Origin: Betaproteobacteria bacterium
Lineage (GTDB): Bacteria; Pseudomonadota; Gammaproteobacteria; Burkholderiales; Burkholderiaceae_C
Assembly: GCA_016716535.1 (NCBI GenBank)
Contig: JADJWD010000007.1
Span: 868,001 to 932,000, forward strand
Direction of reading: 5' to 3'
Length of the DNA stretch: 64,000 nucleotides
In this document: positions 56,232 to 64,000 of the stretch, one piece after another
How the letters are laid out: each line of letters opens with the position of its first letter
Numbering within the stretch: position 1 is the stretch's first letter
Program-made: the position numbers and the translations under genes
The notes under the pieces: generated by a model
What the model was told of the DNA's origin: nothing
Databases searched by the model: none
The model's input: the letters and a program-made list of their open reading frames with translations, nothing else

Positions 56232-57993
56232 TCAGCGCCCTTCGCCGCCGCCGCCCCGCTGCCGGGCCTCGTTGGCCAGTTGCCGGCGCTCTTCGAGCAG
56301 CTGGCGCAGGCGGGTGTCGATGATCGACGCGTCGATGAAGTCGAAGGAGCCGGCCGCCGGGCCTGCGCTACCCGCGGCACCACCGGCGCCACCCCCTGCC
56401 CCGCCACTCAACGCCCCCCGCGCCATCGCCTGCGCGGCACGCAGCCGATCGATCGCGCCGGTGAGGTCACCGAGCGCCGCCTGCGCCTCGGCCGAGGCGC
56501 GCATCGCGCGCAACTTCTGGCCGAGCGCTTCGGCCGTGCCGGCCAGCAGTTGCCAGGCCGGCGCGTCCTGCGGGTGTTCGCTGAGCCACGTCTGCAGCGC
56601 CTCGGTGCTGGTGCGCACGGCGGCCGCGGCGGCGCGGGCATCACGCTCATGCCAGCGCAACGCGGCCTGCGCGCGCAGCGTCAGCAGGCTGCGGTCGTGT
56701 CTGGCGGACGGCCGCGGCGGACCCAGCCGATCCAGCCGACGCGGCGGTCACAGCCGACCCCGCTGGCGCCGGCACCGCTTCGAGCGCACGCCAGGCGCCC
56801 GCGCCATCGCCGCCGCCGATGCGCGCCTCGGCCGGCAGCAGCGCGAGCACACGTTCAGCTTCTGCATCGCGCGCCGGCAGCGCCTGCGCCTGGCGCAGCG
56901 CCTGCGTCGCCTGCTCTTCGGCGGCCGTCGCTTCGCCGAGCAGCGCACGCGCCAGCGCGCCGCCGTACAGCGCCGCGATGCGGTCACTCGGCTGCGCCGA
57001 CACCGTCGCACCGCCGGCCAGGCGCTGCAACGCCTGCGGGTTGCGGTCCATCAGCACGCGCGCGCGGGCCTGCATCAGCGCATGCAGCAGCGTGCCGCGC
57101 GGCGCGGCCTCGGGGCCGGCCAGCAGCGTGCGGTTGCGCGCCTCGCTGATGCGCTCCAGCGTCAGCGGGTGCGTGCGCAGGTACGGGAAGGCGCCGGTGT
57201 CGGCGACGGCGGCGTTGCCCTGCAGCCGCTCGAACATCTGCGACATGCCGCCGGCGGCGAAGCCGGCGCCGCCGAGCACCGCGTAGCCGATGCGGTCGGC
57301 CTCGCGCTCCATCTCGCGCGAGAAGTTCAGCTGCCCCTGCAGCGCCGCGCCCTGGCCGCCCATGATCGCGGCGTTGGCGACATCGACGTTGCCCGAGCGG
57401 CTGGCCGCCAGCACGCCCAGCAGCAGCGCCGCCAGGCTGACCAGCGACGTGCTGCGCGCGTTGCCGATGCTGCGCGCGATGTGCCGCTGCGTGACGTGCG
57501 TCAGTTCGTGCGCCAGCACCGAGGCGAGCTGGTCGCGGTTGTTGGTGATGGCGATGAGCCCCAGGTGCACGCCGACATAGCCGCCCGGCAGCGCGAACGC
57601 GTTCACCGAGCGGTCGCGCACGAGGAAGATCTCCCACGGGAACTGGCGCTCGAGGTTGGCGTCGATGTCGCCGCGCGCGCGCGCGGCCTGCACGAGCGGC
57701 TGCCACAGCGACTGCACGTAGGCCAGCAGCACCGGGTCGTCGAGGATCGCCGGATCGCGCCGCGCCTCGCGCATGATCTGTTCGCCCAGCCGCCGCTCGT
57801 CGCCGATGCCGAGGTCTTCGGTGCCCGCGTCGCCCAGCGCCGGCAGGCGCGGCGCCTCGGCCGGCATGCGCGTCGGTGGGCGCGGCGTGGATGAGCTGCC
57901 CTGCGCCAGCGCGGCCGGCGTGCCGAGCGCCAGCGTGGCGGCGAGCGCGGTGCTGAGCAGGCGCTGCGGGGGGGGGGGGGGGCCGGGCGGCAT
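56232..57993 (-). pseudogene. BepA-like periplasmic M48 metalloprotease, frameshifted before its C-terminal TPR-like region
   Basis: BepA-type proteases assemble or degrade outer-membrane proteins. From ATG 57993 the frame encodes a poly-Pro N terminus, a signal peptide ending ALAQG, the zinc motif HELTH (VLAHELTHVTQRHIA), the third ligand in EREADRIGY and the start of the helical repeats. That frame then reads into an unrelated tail and stops at 56645-56647. The expected C-terminal repeats (STEALQTWLSEHPQDAPAW, LRASAEAQAALGD, ASIIDTRLRQLLEERRQL) continue in another frame from about 56,700 to 56,232. The indel lies in 56,700-56,745, where CCAGCCGA occurs twice. The protease domain could still be made. 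A run of 15 G follows the start codon (57968-57982). Frameshift or sequencing error cannot be told apart here. Confidence 0.8.
57968..57982. repeat. Run of 15 G at the start of the M48 protease gene
   Basis: Fifteen consecutive G (C on the coding strand) lie four codons after the ATG at 57993 and encode prolines just before the signal peptide. At the present length the ATG is in frame with the protease; loss or gain of one base would put it out of frame. It is the longest homopolymer I see in the window. Confidence 0.85.
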
Positions 57994-58191
57994 GATGCGC
58001 GGGCGCGGGCCGGCAGGCAACGCAGCAGCGGTGGCAAACGGTGGGCGGGCATCGGGCGAAGGCGCCAAGGCGCTCGGGTCAGCGGCACCGCGGGCTGCGG
58101 CGCCGAACCGGTTGGAGCCCGCTGGCGGCGCGGGCGTTCCTTCGCGGCGCGACAATGATCGCATCGCCATGTTGCTGAAGGTTGCGCGCCG

Positions 58192-58707
58192 ATGACCGCC
58201 CCCGCCGAGCCTGGGCCGAGCCCGCTGACCCATTTCGATGCGCGCGGCGAGGCGCACATGGTCGACGTCGGCGCCAAGGTGCCCACGCACCGCGTCGCGC
58301 TCGCCGAAGGCTTCATCCGCATGCAGCCGGCGACCTTCGACCTCGTGGCCGCCGGCCGTGCGAAGAAAGGCGACGTGATCGCCGTGGCGCGCATCGCCGC
58401 CATCCAGGGCGCCAAGCGCACGAGCGAGCTGGTGCCGCTGTGCCACCCGCTGCCGATCACCCGCGTCGCCGTCGACTTCGAGCTCGACGCCGCGCAGCAC
58501 CGCGTGCGCTGCACCGCGCAGGTCGAGACGGTGGGCGTGACCGGCGTCGAGATGGAGGCGCTGACCGCGGTGCAGGTCGGCCTGTTGACCGTCTACGACA
58601 TGTGCAAGGCCGCCGACCGCGGCATGGTGATGGAAGGCATCCGCGTGCTCGAAAAGCGCGGCGGCAAGTCGGGGGAGTGGCGGGCGGGTGCAGCGGCGGC
58701 CGGCTGA
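58192..58707 (+). CDS. moaC: Cyclic pyranopterin monophosphate synthase MoaC
   Basis: Molybdenum cofactor biosynthesis: converts the MoaA product 3',8-cyclo-GTP to cyclic pyranopterin monophosphate. At 171 residues the length is typical. Family motifs are LTHFDARGEAHMVDVGAK at the N terminus, GAKRTSELVPLCHPLPIT (active-site Lys, Cys and His), VGVTGVEMEALTAV, and YDMCKAADRGM near the C terminus. The start at 58192 has a GAAGG ribosome-binding stretch. It is divergent from the M48 protease and convergent with hicB. No other moa gene is adjacent. Confidence 0.96.
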   Translation: MTAPAEPGPSPLTHFDARGEAHMVDVGAKVPTHRVALAEGFIRMQPATFDLVAAGRAKKGDVIAVARIAAIQGAKRTSELVPLCHPLPITRVAVDFELDAAQHRVRCTAQVETVGVTGVEMEALTAVQVGLLTVYDMCKAADRGMVMEGIRVLEKRGGKSGEWRAGAAAAG

Positions 58708-58736
58708 TCGCCCGAGGCTGGCTCGCAAGAGCCGTG

Positions 58737-59153
58737 CTATTCGAGCGAGAGGACCAGCCGTTTTCCGAGCGCCGCCGCGGCTCGATCGAGCGTCTTCAGT
58801 GACGGCCAGTGCGCCGGGTCTTCGAGGCGCTTCGCTGCAGGCCATGACGTCTCGAGGGCGCGAGCCAATTCGGCGAGGCTTCTTTCGCCTCTGGCAAGCC
58901 GCATCAGCATGGCCGCCTGCGTCTTGGCGTCGGGCGCAACGTAGACCGCTGCGCGCATCTTCTGGCTGGGCGCGGGCACCTCCTTGCCCTCATCCAGGCG
59001 CCAGGCGAGCATGGCCGAAAGCACCTCGCCGGCGTTGAACAAGGCCTCTTCCTCCGTCTGCCCTTCGGTGAAGGTGTCCGGCAGGTCGACAAACCGGACG
59101 AAGAAGGTGCCGTCCTTCTGGGCCTCGACGGTTGCTGGGTAGCGGATATCCAC
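58737..59153 (-). CDS. hicB: HicB family antitoxin with C-terminal helix-turn-helix
   Basis: A 138-residue antitoxin. Residues 1-50 form the HicB partial RNase H-like fold (IRYPATVEAQKDGTFFVRFVDLPD, TEGQTEEEALFNAGEVL), which binds and neutralises HicA; residues 80-138 form a helix-turn-helix (SLAELARALETSWPAAKRLED, SLKTLDRAAAALGKRL) that represses the operon. The start is GTG 59153, preceded by a GAGG site at eight bases. It follows hicA by nine bases, the standard toxin-antitoxin order. The binding site is probably the palindrome at 59356-59379. Confidence 0.92.
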   Translation of the reverse strand: MDIRYPATVEAQKDGTFFVRFVDLPDTFTEGQTEEEALFNAGEVLSAMLAWRLDEGKEVPAPSQKMRAAVYVAPDAKTQAAMLMRLARGERSLAELARALETSWPAAKRLEDPAHWPSLKTLDRAAAALGKRLVLSLE

Positions 59154-59162
59154 GACAGAACC

Positions 59163-59348
59163 TCACTTCAACGTCACGCCGGTCTGGCGCTGAATCGCGG
59201 CAATCAGCCCGGCGCCGAGATCGCGATTGCCGTGGACGGGCACCGGCACCGCTCGGCCATCCTTCGTGAGGACGTGGTGGCTGCCGTGGATCCGATCGAG
59301 CGACCAGCCTGCCGCCTTGAGCTTGGCGATGACCTCTTTGCCCGTCAC
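59163..59348 (-). CDS. hicA: HicA family toxin (mRNA interferase)
   Basis: A 61-residue double-stranded RNA-binding-like toxin that cleaves mRNA when not held by HicB. VTGKEVIAKLKAAGWSLDR precedes the catalytic His region GSHHVLTKDG, then VPVPVHGNRDLGAGLIAAI, matching the family end to end. The GTG at 59348 was preferred because it gives the usual length and leaves the operator palindrome upstream; GTG 59363 would add five residues and lie inside the palindrome. The pair sits between moaC and the PglL-type ligase, in less GC-rich sequence than its neighbours, as expected for an acquired module. Confidence 0.92.
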   Translation of the reverse strand: MTGKEVIAKLKAAGWSLDRIHGSHHVLTKDGRAVPVPVHGNRDLGAGLIAAIQRQTGVTLK

Positions 59349-59355
59349 CAGGCGA

Positions 59356-59379
59356 AGATACACCAGAATTGATGTATCT
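59356..59379. promoter_or_regulatory. Palindromic operator of the hicAB operon
   Basis: AGATACACCA (59356-59365) and TGATGTATCT (59370-59379) form a 10-bp dyad with one mismatch around GAAT. It is AT-rich in a GC-rich window and lies directly upstream of the chosen hicA start, where the HicB helix-turn-helix would be expected to bind. Confidence 0.65.
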
Positions 59380-59411
59380 GGCGACCAACGGACCTTTGGC
59401 CTGCGCGTCCC

Positions 59412-61256
59412 TCAGCGCACGATTGGCAGTGGCGCCAAGTACTCGCGCCAGTGCGGAGTGCGCGCAGGGGCCTGGCACTGAAATGGCACCGCGGCCGCCT
59501 CCGGCGCGGGCCCGAACGCCGCTCCGGGCCCTGCCGGGCAGGCCGCGAAGAACTCCGCCGCGTCGGGCGAGCGGAACTCGCGCAGCCGCGCCGCCAGGTG
59601 CCGCGCCAGGTCGGGCCGGCCCTGCGCCTCGAGCCACTCGGCCCAGGCGATCATCAGCCGGCTGTCCAGAAGGTAGTGCGTCGTGCTCGCGAACGAGGCG
59701 CCCGCGTCGCGCAGCGTGATGCCCGAAGTCACCGCCGCATAGTCGGCGTGGTGCGCGAAGAAGACACTGCGCCGGCCGCGTTCGATGCGCTCGGCCAGCG
59801 GCACGTCGCCGCCGGACTCGAAGATCACGACGACGCGCATGTAGTCGACGATGGCGAGCGCCGCGCCGAGCACGACCAGCGCAGCGCCCGCGTTGAGCCA
59901 CGGCCACGGCCGTGACGCGCGGCGGGGCGCAGGGGCGGCGGCCGTGTCCGTGCGGCCGCCAGGGCCAGCGGTGCCGGCGTGGCCCGCCCAGGGCGTGCCG
60001 AGCGCGAAGCCCCACACCCACGCCGCCGGCAGCAGGAAGTACGCGTACCACAGCGGATATTCGAGCAGGCTGTGCAAGCCGATCATCAACACCATCAGCA
60101 CGCCGGCGCGCGCGCCGATGGCCGAGGCATCATCGGCCGGCGCGCGCCAGGCGGCGCGGGCCGCGCGCGCGAGCGCCCACGCCAGCAGCGCCAGCACCGC
60201 GGCCGCCAGCGGCAGCCCGAGCTCCACCGCCAGGTGCAGCGGCAGGTTGTGCGTGTGGTCGAAGAACGCCTTCGGCCGCTGCGTCAGCGGCGTCAGCGTC
60301 CAGGCAAAGTTGAACTCGCCGAAGCCCACGCCCAGCCACGGCGACTCGCGGATCAACTGCAGCGTGTGCGACCAGATCGCGAAGCGCGCGCTCGTCAGGT
60401 CGCCGCTGGCCACGTCGTCGGCCAGGCGCGCGGCGCCGCCGAAGGTGCTGCGTGACCACTTCGCCCACTGGTCCAGGCCCACCCACGCGAGCGCGTAGAC
60501 GATGGGCGCGGCCAGCAGCAGCGCGCGCGTGCGCGCGGCGAGCCGGCGGTCGAGCGCGCCCCACAGCGCCAGCACGAGCACGCTGAGCACGCCGGTGCGC
60601 GAGGCGGTGAGCACGACGCCGAAGACAAAGAGCGCGCCGAGCGCCGCGGCCGCGCGCCGCGACAGCGCACCCAGCTCGACGAGCGCGACGAGCGCGATCG
60701 TCGACCACAGCAACAGGCTGCTCAGGTGGTTCGGCTGGCGCAGGTTGCCCACCGCGCGCCCGGGCAGGTTGGACGAGGCGATCCACTGCCCGTCGGCCAG
60801 CGCCGGCGCGAAGACCTGCACGACGCCGACGAGCACGTTCAACACGCCCGCGATCACCCAGGCCGCCGAGAACGCGACGAAGAGCGCCGTGGCGGCCGGC
60901 TGCTGCCGCGCCGCCGTGCCGGCCGCGGCCATCACGACGGCCGCCAGCAGCATCCCGAGCGCCGACAGCGCCAGGCCCGACGGCAACGCCCCCGGCCCCC
61001 ACGACCACAGCACGCCGAGCGCAACGAGGCCGAGGGCGGCCCACAGCCCCGCCCCGCCTCCGCCTGGCCGCGGCGGCGCGCAGACGAGAACGAACCCTGC
61101 CCACAGCCCCAGCGCCAGCGCCTGGTTCAGGAACGTCGGCGAAGGCGAGAGGTTGTAGGCCAGCAGCGAAGGGGCGGCGGCGGCGGCAGTGGCGAGCCAC
61201 GCGCGGGGGTCGCGGGCGACGCTGTTCAGGTGCAGGCGGACGTCGGCTTCTTTCAT
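59412..61256 (-). CDS. PglL/Wzy-type O-antigen ligase or O-oligosaccharyltransferase
   Basis: A 614-residue inner-membrane protein with about a dozen helices. It has the periplasmic active-site patterns of the ligase superfamily: RQPNHLSSLLLW near residue 173, the GVGFGEFNFAW strand, FDHTHNLPLHLAVELGLP near 330, and HSLLEYPLWYAYFLLPAAW near 395, followed by a soluble C-terminal Wzy_C_2-like region. These enzymes move lipid-linked glycans to lipid A core or to pilin. The choice between PglL (protein) and WaaL (LPS) cannot be made; the two-part C terminus favours PglL. ATG 61256 was preferred to the adjoining GTG. The 180-bp gap upstream holds no gene. Confidence 0.82.
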   Translation of the reverse strand: MKEADVRLHLNSVARDPRAWLATAAAAAPSLLAYNLSPSPTFLNQALALGLWAGFVLVCAPPRPGGGGAGLWAALGLVALGVLWSWGPGALPSGLALSALGMLLAAVVMAAAGTAARQQPAATALFVAFSAAWVIAGVLNVLVGVVQVFAPALADGQWIASSNLPGRAVGNLRQPNHLSSLLLWSTIALVALVELGALSRRAAAALGALFVFGVVLTASRTGVLSVLVLALWGALDRRLAARTRALLLAAPIVYALAWVGLDQWAKWSRSTFGGAARLADDVASGDLTSARFAIWSHTLQLIRESPWLGVGFGEFNFAWTLTPLTQRPKAFFDHTHNLPLHLAVELGLPLAAAVLALLAWALARAARAAWRAPADDASAIGARAGVLMVLMIGLHSLLEYPLWYAYFLLPAAWVWGFALGTPWAGHAGTAGPGGRTDTAAAPAPRRASRPWPWLNAGAALVVLGAALAIVDYMRVVVIFESGGDVPLAERIERGRRSVFFAHHADYAAVTSGITLRDAGASFASTTHYLLDSRLMIAWAEWLEAQGRPDLARHLAARLREFRSPDAAEFFAACPAGPGAAFGPAPEAAAVPFQCQAPARTPHWREYLAPLPIVR

Positions 61257-61439
61257 CACAAGGCCACCCGGGGCCTTGCGGGGGCGTCAGCTGCGCTGTC
61301 GAATGCAGGCGCGTCGATATGCTACGCCGCACCGTGCGGACCTCGCCTGTGGGTGACGAACGCACGAGGCAATGGCTGGTCCTGAAGCGTCGAGTAGGTG
61401 ACGGACTCCCGCCGCCGCCGCAACGGCGAGTCTGGCGCA

Positions 61440-62444
61440 ATGAACCAGCGTGACATCATCGCCGCCGCCATGGGCGCCCGCTTCCTGGACGGCAACGACC
61501 CGTCGATCCGCCTGCGCTGTCCGATCTGCGGCCAGCCCATCACGCCATCCACTTCGGTCTGGCACTGCACGTCCGAGCCGGCCCATGAGTACGCCGAGAT
61601 GGACGGCGTTCCGTTGCTGCTGCATTCCGAGCGCAGCGTCTTTCGCGCTGAAGACTTCCACGCGCGCCCGCGCACGACGTTCAAGGACCCGCCCGCCTGG
61701 GCCGCGCGGTTGGGCCGCCTGTTGCCTTCACCCAGCCGCGATGTGTCGAGCGAAGAGTGCCGCTTGCAGCTGGCCCGCCTGCTGGCCGCGCGGCCAGCGG
61801 GCCGGCGGCGAGTCCTGGTCATTGGCTGCGGCGACGGCAGCGCGGGCTACGGCGTGATGGCCGAAGTCGAAGGCACTCAGTGGCTGGAGACCGACGTGTC
61901 GCTGGCCGGCCGCGCGCGCATCGTCTGCGATGCGAGTGACCTGCCCTTTGAGGATGGCCAGTTTGATCTCGTGATCTGCGTCGCCGTGCTCGAGCACGTA
62001 CTCGAACCGCAGCGTTGCGTCGACGAGATGCACCGCGTGCTGGTCGACGACGGCCTGGTATATGCGACGACGCCCTTCATGCAGCAGGTGCACATGGGCG
62101 AATATGACTTCACGCGCTTCACGCGTTCGGGGCACCGCTGGTTGTTTCGCGCCTTCGACGAAGTCGGCAGCGGCGTGGCCACCGGGCCGGCCAGCGTTCT
62201 GGTGTGGAGCGTCGAGTACTTTTTGATGGCCTGGACCGGCTCGGTGGGCCTGCGTCGCGTCATCAAGGGACTGACGCGCCTGCTGTTCGGCTGGATGACC
62301 CTGCTCGATCCGCTGCTGGCGCGGCGCGTGCCGGCCAACGATGCGGCGGGTGGCTTCTTCTTCATCGGCCGGCGCGCCGCGGGGCCCACGCTGAGCGCGC
62401 GGGAGATGCTCGGGTACTACCGCGGCGCCGATGCGCTGAAGTGA
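61440..62444 (+). CDS. SAM-dependent methyltransferase (polysaccharide cluster)
   Basis: A 334-residue protein. The N terminus has a rubredoxin-like Cys knot (CPICGQPI ... HC), as in many sugar methyltransferases of surface-polysaccharide loci, followed by a class I methyltransferase core: VLVIGCGDGSAGYG (SAM motif I) near residue 130, DASDLPFEDGQFDLVICVAVLEHV (motif II/III) and a YATTPFMQQVH loop. A hydrophobic patch (FLMAWTGSVG) lies in the C-terminal third. The ATG at 61440 was preferred to GTG 61398. It begins a plus-strand run with the glycosyltransferase and the flippase and probably acts on glycan residues. Confidence 0.8.
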   Translation: MNQRDIIAAAMGARFLDGNDPSIRLRCPICGQPITPSTSVWHCTSEPAHEYAEMDGVPLLLHSERSVFRAEDFHARPRTTFKDPPAWAARLGRLLPSPSRDVSSEECRLQLARLLAARPAGRRRVLVIGCGDGSAGYGVMAEVEGTQWLETDVSLAGRARIVCDASDLPFEDGQFDLVICVAVLEHVLEPQRCVDEMHRVLVDDGLVYATTPFMQQVHMGEYDFTRFTRSGHRWLFRAFDEVGSGVATGPASVLVWSVEYFLMAWTGSVGLRRVIKGLTRLLFGWMTLLDPLLARRVPANDAAGGFFFIGRRAAGPTLSAREMLGYYRGADALK

Positions 62445-62469
62445 CTGCCCCAAGGCTCGTCGCGACCGC

Positions 62470-63600
62470 ATGCGCATCGTCCTCGTGACTCACTTCTATC
62501 CGTCCCATGGCGGCGGGGTCGAGAAGGTGGCCGGCCAGCTTGCCCTGCGCATGGCGGCGGCCGGCCACGACGTGCGCTGGTTTGCCAGCGATACCGACGA
62601 GCCGCCCGCTGGTCCCGGTGTGCGTTGTGTACCGATGCGCGCCTTCAACGGCGTCGAACGCACGACGGGCTTTCCTTATCCCCTATGGGGCCCGGGATCG
62701 TTGGCCCGCTTGGCCCGCGCGGTGCGCGAGGCCGATGCCGTGCACGTGCACGACTGCATCTACGCCGGCAGCCTGCTTGCCGCCGCCTTCGCGCGAAGGC
62801 ACGGCAAGCGCCTGGCCGTGACGCAGCACATCGGCCTGGTGCCGCTACTGCCGCTGCTGCGGCCCGTGCTCGGCGCCGCCAACCGGCTCGGTGCGCGCCT
62901 GGTGCTCGAGCGCGCCGCGGGCGTGGCCTTCATCAGCCCGGCCGTGCATCGGTACTTCGAGGCGATCAGCGGCCCGTCGTCCGCTTACCACGACGTCGCC
63001 AACGGCGTGGACCACGAGATGTTCCATCCGGGCGATCTCTCACCGCAGGCGCAGCGTGCCGCACTCGGCTTCGACCCGGCGCGACCGCTGCTGCTGTTCG
63101 TGGGCCGCTTCGTCGCCAAGAAGCGTCTGTGGCTGGTGCGTGCCATGGCGGAGGCGTCACCGGATTGGCAATGGTGCGTGATCGGCCACGGGCCGGAGCA
63201 GCCACAGACCTGGGGTCTGCCCAATGTGCGCGTGTTGCCGCCGATGGCGCAACCGGTGCTGGCCGACTACTACCGCGCCGCCGACCTGCTGGTGCTGCCG
63301 AGCGAAGGCGAGGGGTTTCCGCTCGTGGTTCAGGAGGCCATGGCATGCGGCCTTCCGGCCTGCATCACGGCCGACGTGGCGGCGGGCTCCACCATGCCGC
63401 GATCGCTGTGGCTCGAGCTGCCCGAAGTGCCTGCCGAGACGGCTCGCCACGGGGCGGCCGTGATCGCCAACTGGCTTGCCTTGCCGGGGGCCGAGCGCAC
63501 GGCGAAGCGCGCGGCGTGCGCAGAACACGCGTCGAAGACGTGGCATTGGGATGTTGCCGCCCGGGCGCACCTGTGCTGGCTGCAGGCGGACGGCGCATGA
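62470..63600 (+). CDS. Glycosyltransferase family 4
   Basis: A 376-residue GT-B fold glycosyltransferase that would act at the cytoplasmic membrane face. The N-terminal domain starts MRIVLVTHFYPSHGGGVEKVA (glycine-rich acceptor loop) and has VHVHDCIYAG; the C-terminal nucleotide-sugar domain has LLLFVGRFVAKKRLWL and the retaining EGEGFPLVVQEAMACGLP motif (the E-x7-E pair). Sugar specificity is unknown. It starts 26 bases after the methyltransferase, and its TGA overlaps the ATG of the next gene (ATGA), so the three form an operon. Confidence 0.92.
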   Translation: MRIVLVTHFYPSHGGGVEKVAGQLALRMAAAGHDVRWFASDTDEPPAGPGVRCVPMRAFNGVERTTGFPYPLWGPGSLARLARAVREADAVHVHDCIYAGSLLAAAFARRHGKRLAVTQHIGLVPLLPLLRPVLGAANRLGARLVLERAAGVAFISPAVHRYFEAISGPSSAYHDVANGVDHEMFHPGDLSPQAQRAALGFDPARPLLLFVGRFVAKKRLWLVRAMAEASPDWQWCVIGHGPEQPQTWGLPNVRVLPPMAQPVLADYYRAADLLVLPSEGEGFPLVVQEAMACGLPACITADVAAGSTMPRSLWLELPEVPAETARHGAAVIANWLALPGAERTAKRAACAEHASKTWHWDVAARAHLCWLQADGA

Positions 63601-64000
63601 ACGGCCGTCGGACAAAGGCCGAAGCGAGGCGGGTCCACAGTGCCCTCGACCGGGAGATGTCGCGCGGCATCGTTGTCGTGGCGATCTTCGCTGCTGTGAC
63701 CGGGGTCGCCCGCGTGGGACAGGACGCGGTGATCGCGTGGCGCTTCGGCACTGACTCGATCGTTGATGCCTATTACTTCGCCGTCAATCTGGCCGCTTGG
63801 CCGTTGGCAGTGGCCCTGTCGACGCTAACCATGCTCGTCGTGCCTGCCGATGCCGCGCTGCGGCAGCGGGACCCCGGTGCGGCGATGCAGTTTCGCGGCG
63901 AGTTGCTGGGGGCCGTGTTCTTGACGGCCGTGTTGGCACTGCCCGTGGCCTGGTGGGTCATCGATGTCATCGTGGGCAGCCCTCACAGCGGCCTGCGGCC
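63597..64000 (+). CDS. MurJ/MviN-like flippase, N-terminal part (truncated by window edge)
   Basis: The frame opens at ATG 63597, overlapping the glycosyltransferase stop by four bases, and runs to the window end (134 residues). A basic N terminus is followed by MSRGIVVVAIFAAVTGVARVGQDAV, then IAWRFGTDSIVDAYYFAVNL and AVALSTLTMLVVPADAAL, which match the first helices of the MurJ/MviN (MATE-like, MOP superfamily) lipid-linked-oligosaccharide flippases. In this context it would flip a surface-glycan intermediate and not necessarily lipid II. The second half is not seen. Confidence 0.75.
   Translation, partial: MNGRRTKAEARRVHSALDREMSRGIVVVAIFAAVTGVARVGQDAVIAWRFGTDSIVDAYYFAVNLAAWPLAVALSTLTMLVVPADAALRQRDPGAAMQFRGELLGAVFLTAVLALPVAWWVIDVIVGSPHSGLR

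Overview
This is a very GC-rich window with the gene content and codon style of a betaproteobacterium of the order Burkholderiales, most like the Rubrivivax/Ideonella/Leptothrix group. The indicators are GTP-type PEP carboxykinase, a SWIB protein with an alanine/lysine-rich H1-like tail, PntAB, an alpha-2-macroglobulin–PbpC pair, a PglL-type ligase, and dispersed repeats of the kind seen in that order. The assignment is inference; no rRNA or other marker is present. Coding density is high and most genes lie on the minus strand. I see no tRNA, rRNA, CRISPR array or intact insertion sequence.

Layout. 1-12.9 kb: central metabolism and housekeeping (tail of a solute-binding protein, pckG, a MOSC protein, an AbrB-like permease coupled to an Old Yellow Enzyme reductase, rlmJ, a DUF2339/DUF3999 membrane pair, ruvB, a glutathione transferase). 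13.2-19.4 kb: two minus-strand runs, corA with a small TonB-C-like secreted protein, and lptA-lptB-rpoN-rlmL-like, both joined by 4-base stop/start overlaps. 19.4-19.7 kb: a gene-free stretch with a consensus sigma-54 promoter. 19.7-28.3 kb: two amidase-signature enzymes, a YidB-like protein, rsmE, a decayed Fic gene, and pntA-pntB. 28.5-30.3 kb: one open frame that joins a Nudix domain to a ProQ/FinO RNA-binding domain.

30.3-37.0 kb: the most unusual locus. Three genes joined by one-base TGATG overlaps encode an 1868-residue lipoprotein, a small monohaem cytochrome c and a Sco-type copper chaperone. The lipoprotein has a galactose-oxidase-like copper-radical domain with all its metal and radical ligands in place, discoidin, Ig-like and PKD domains, a beta-propeller, a dihaem peroxidase-like domain and a C-terminal PA14 domain. 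It looks like a self-contained copper/haem oxidation system on the cell surface.

37-47.5 kb: a second solute-binding protein, a CAP protein, a CsoR-family repressor with no histidine, ssb, recQ, uvrA, an SGNH lipoprotein, a SWIB/H1-like protein and a small membrane protein. 47.5-58.2 kb: envelope genes pbpC and alpha-2-macroglobulin, then a BepA-like M48 protease gene with both a run of 15 G near its start codon and a frameshift before its TPR-like tail. 58.2-64 kb: moaC, a HicAB toxin-antitoxin pair with a palindromic operator, a PglL/Wzy-type ligase, and the start of a polysaccharide cluster (methyltransferase, GT4 glycosyltransferase, MurJ-like flippase running off the end).
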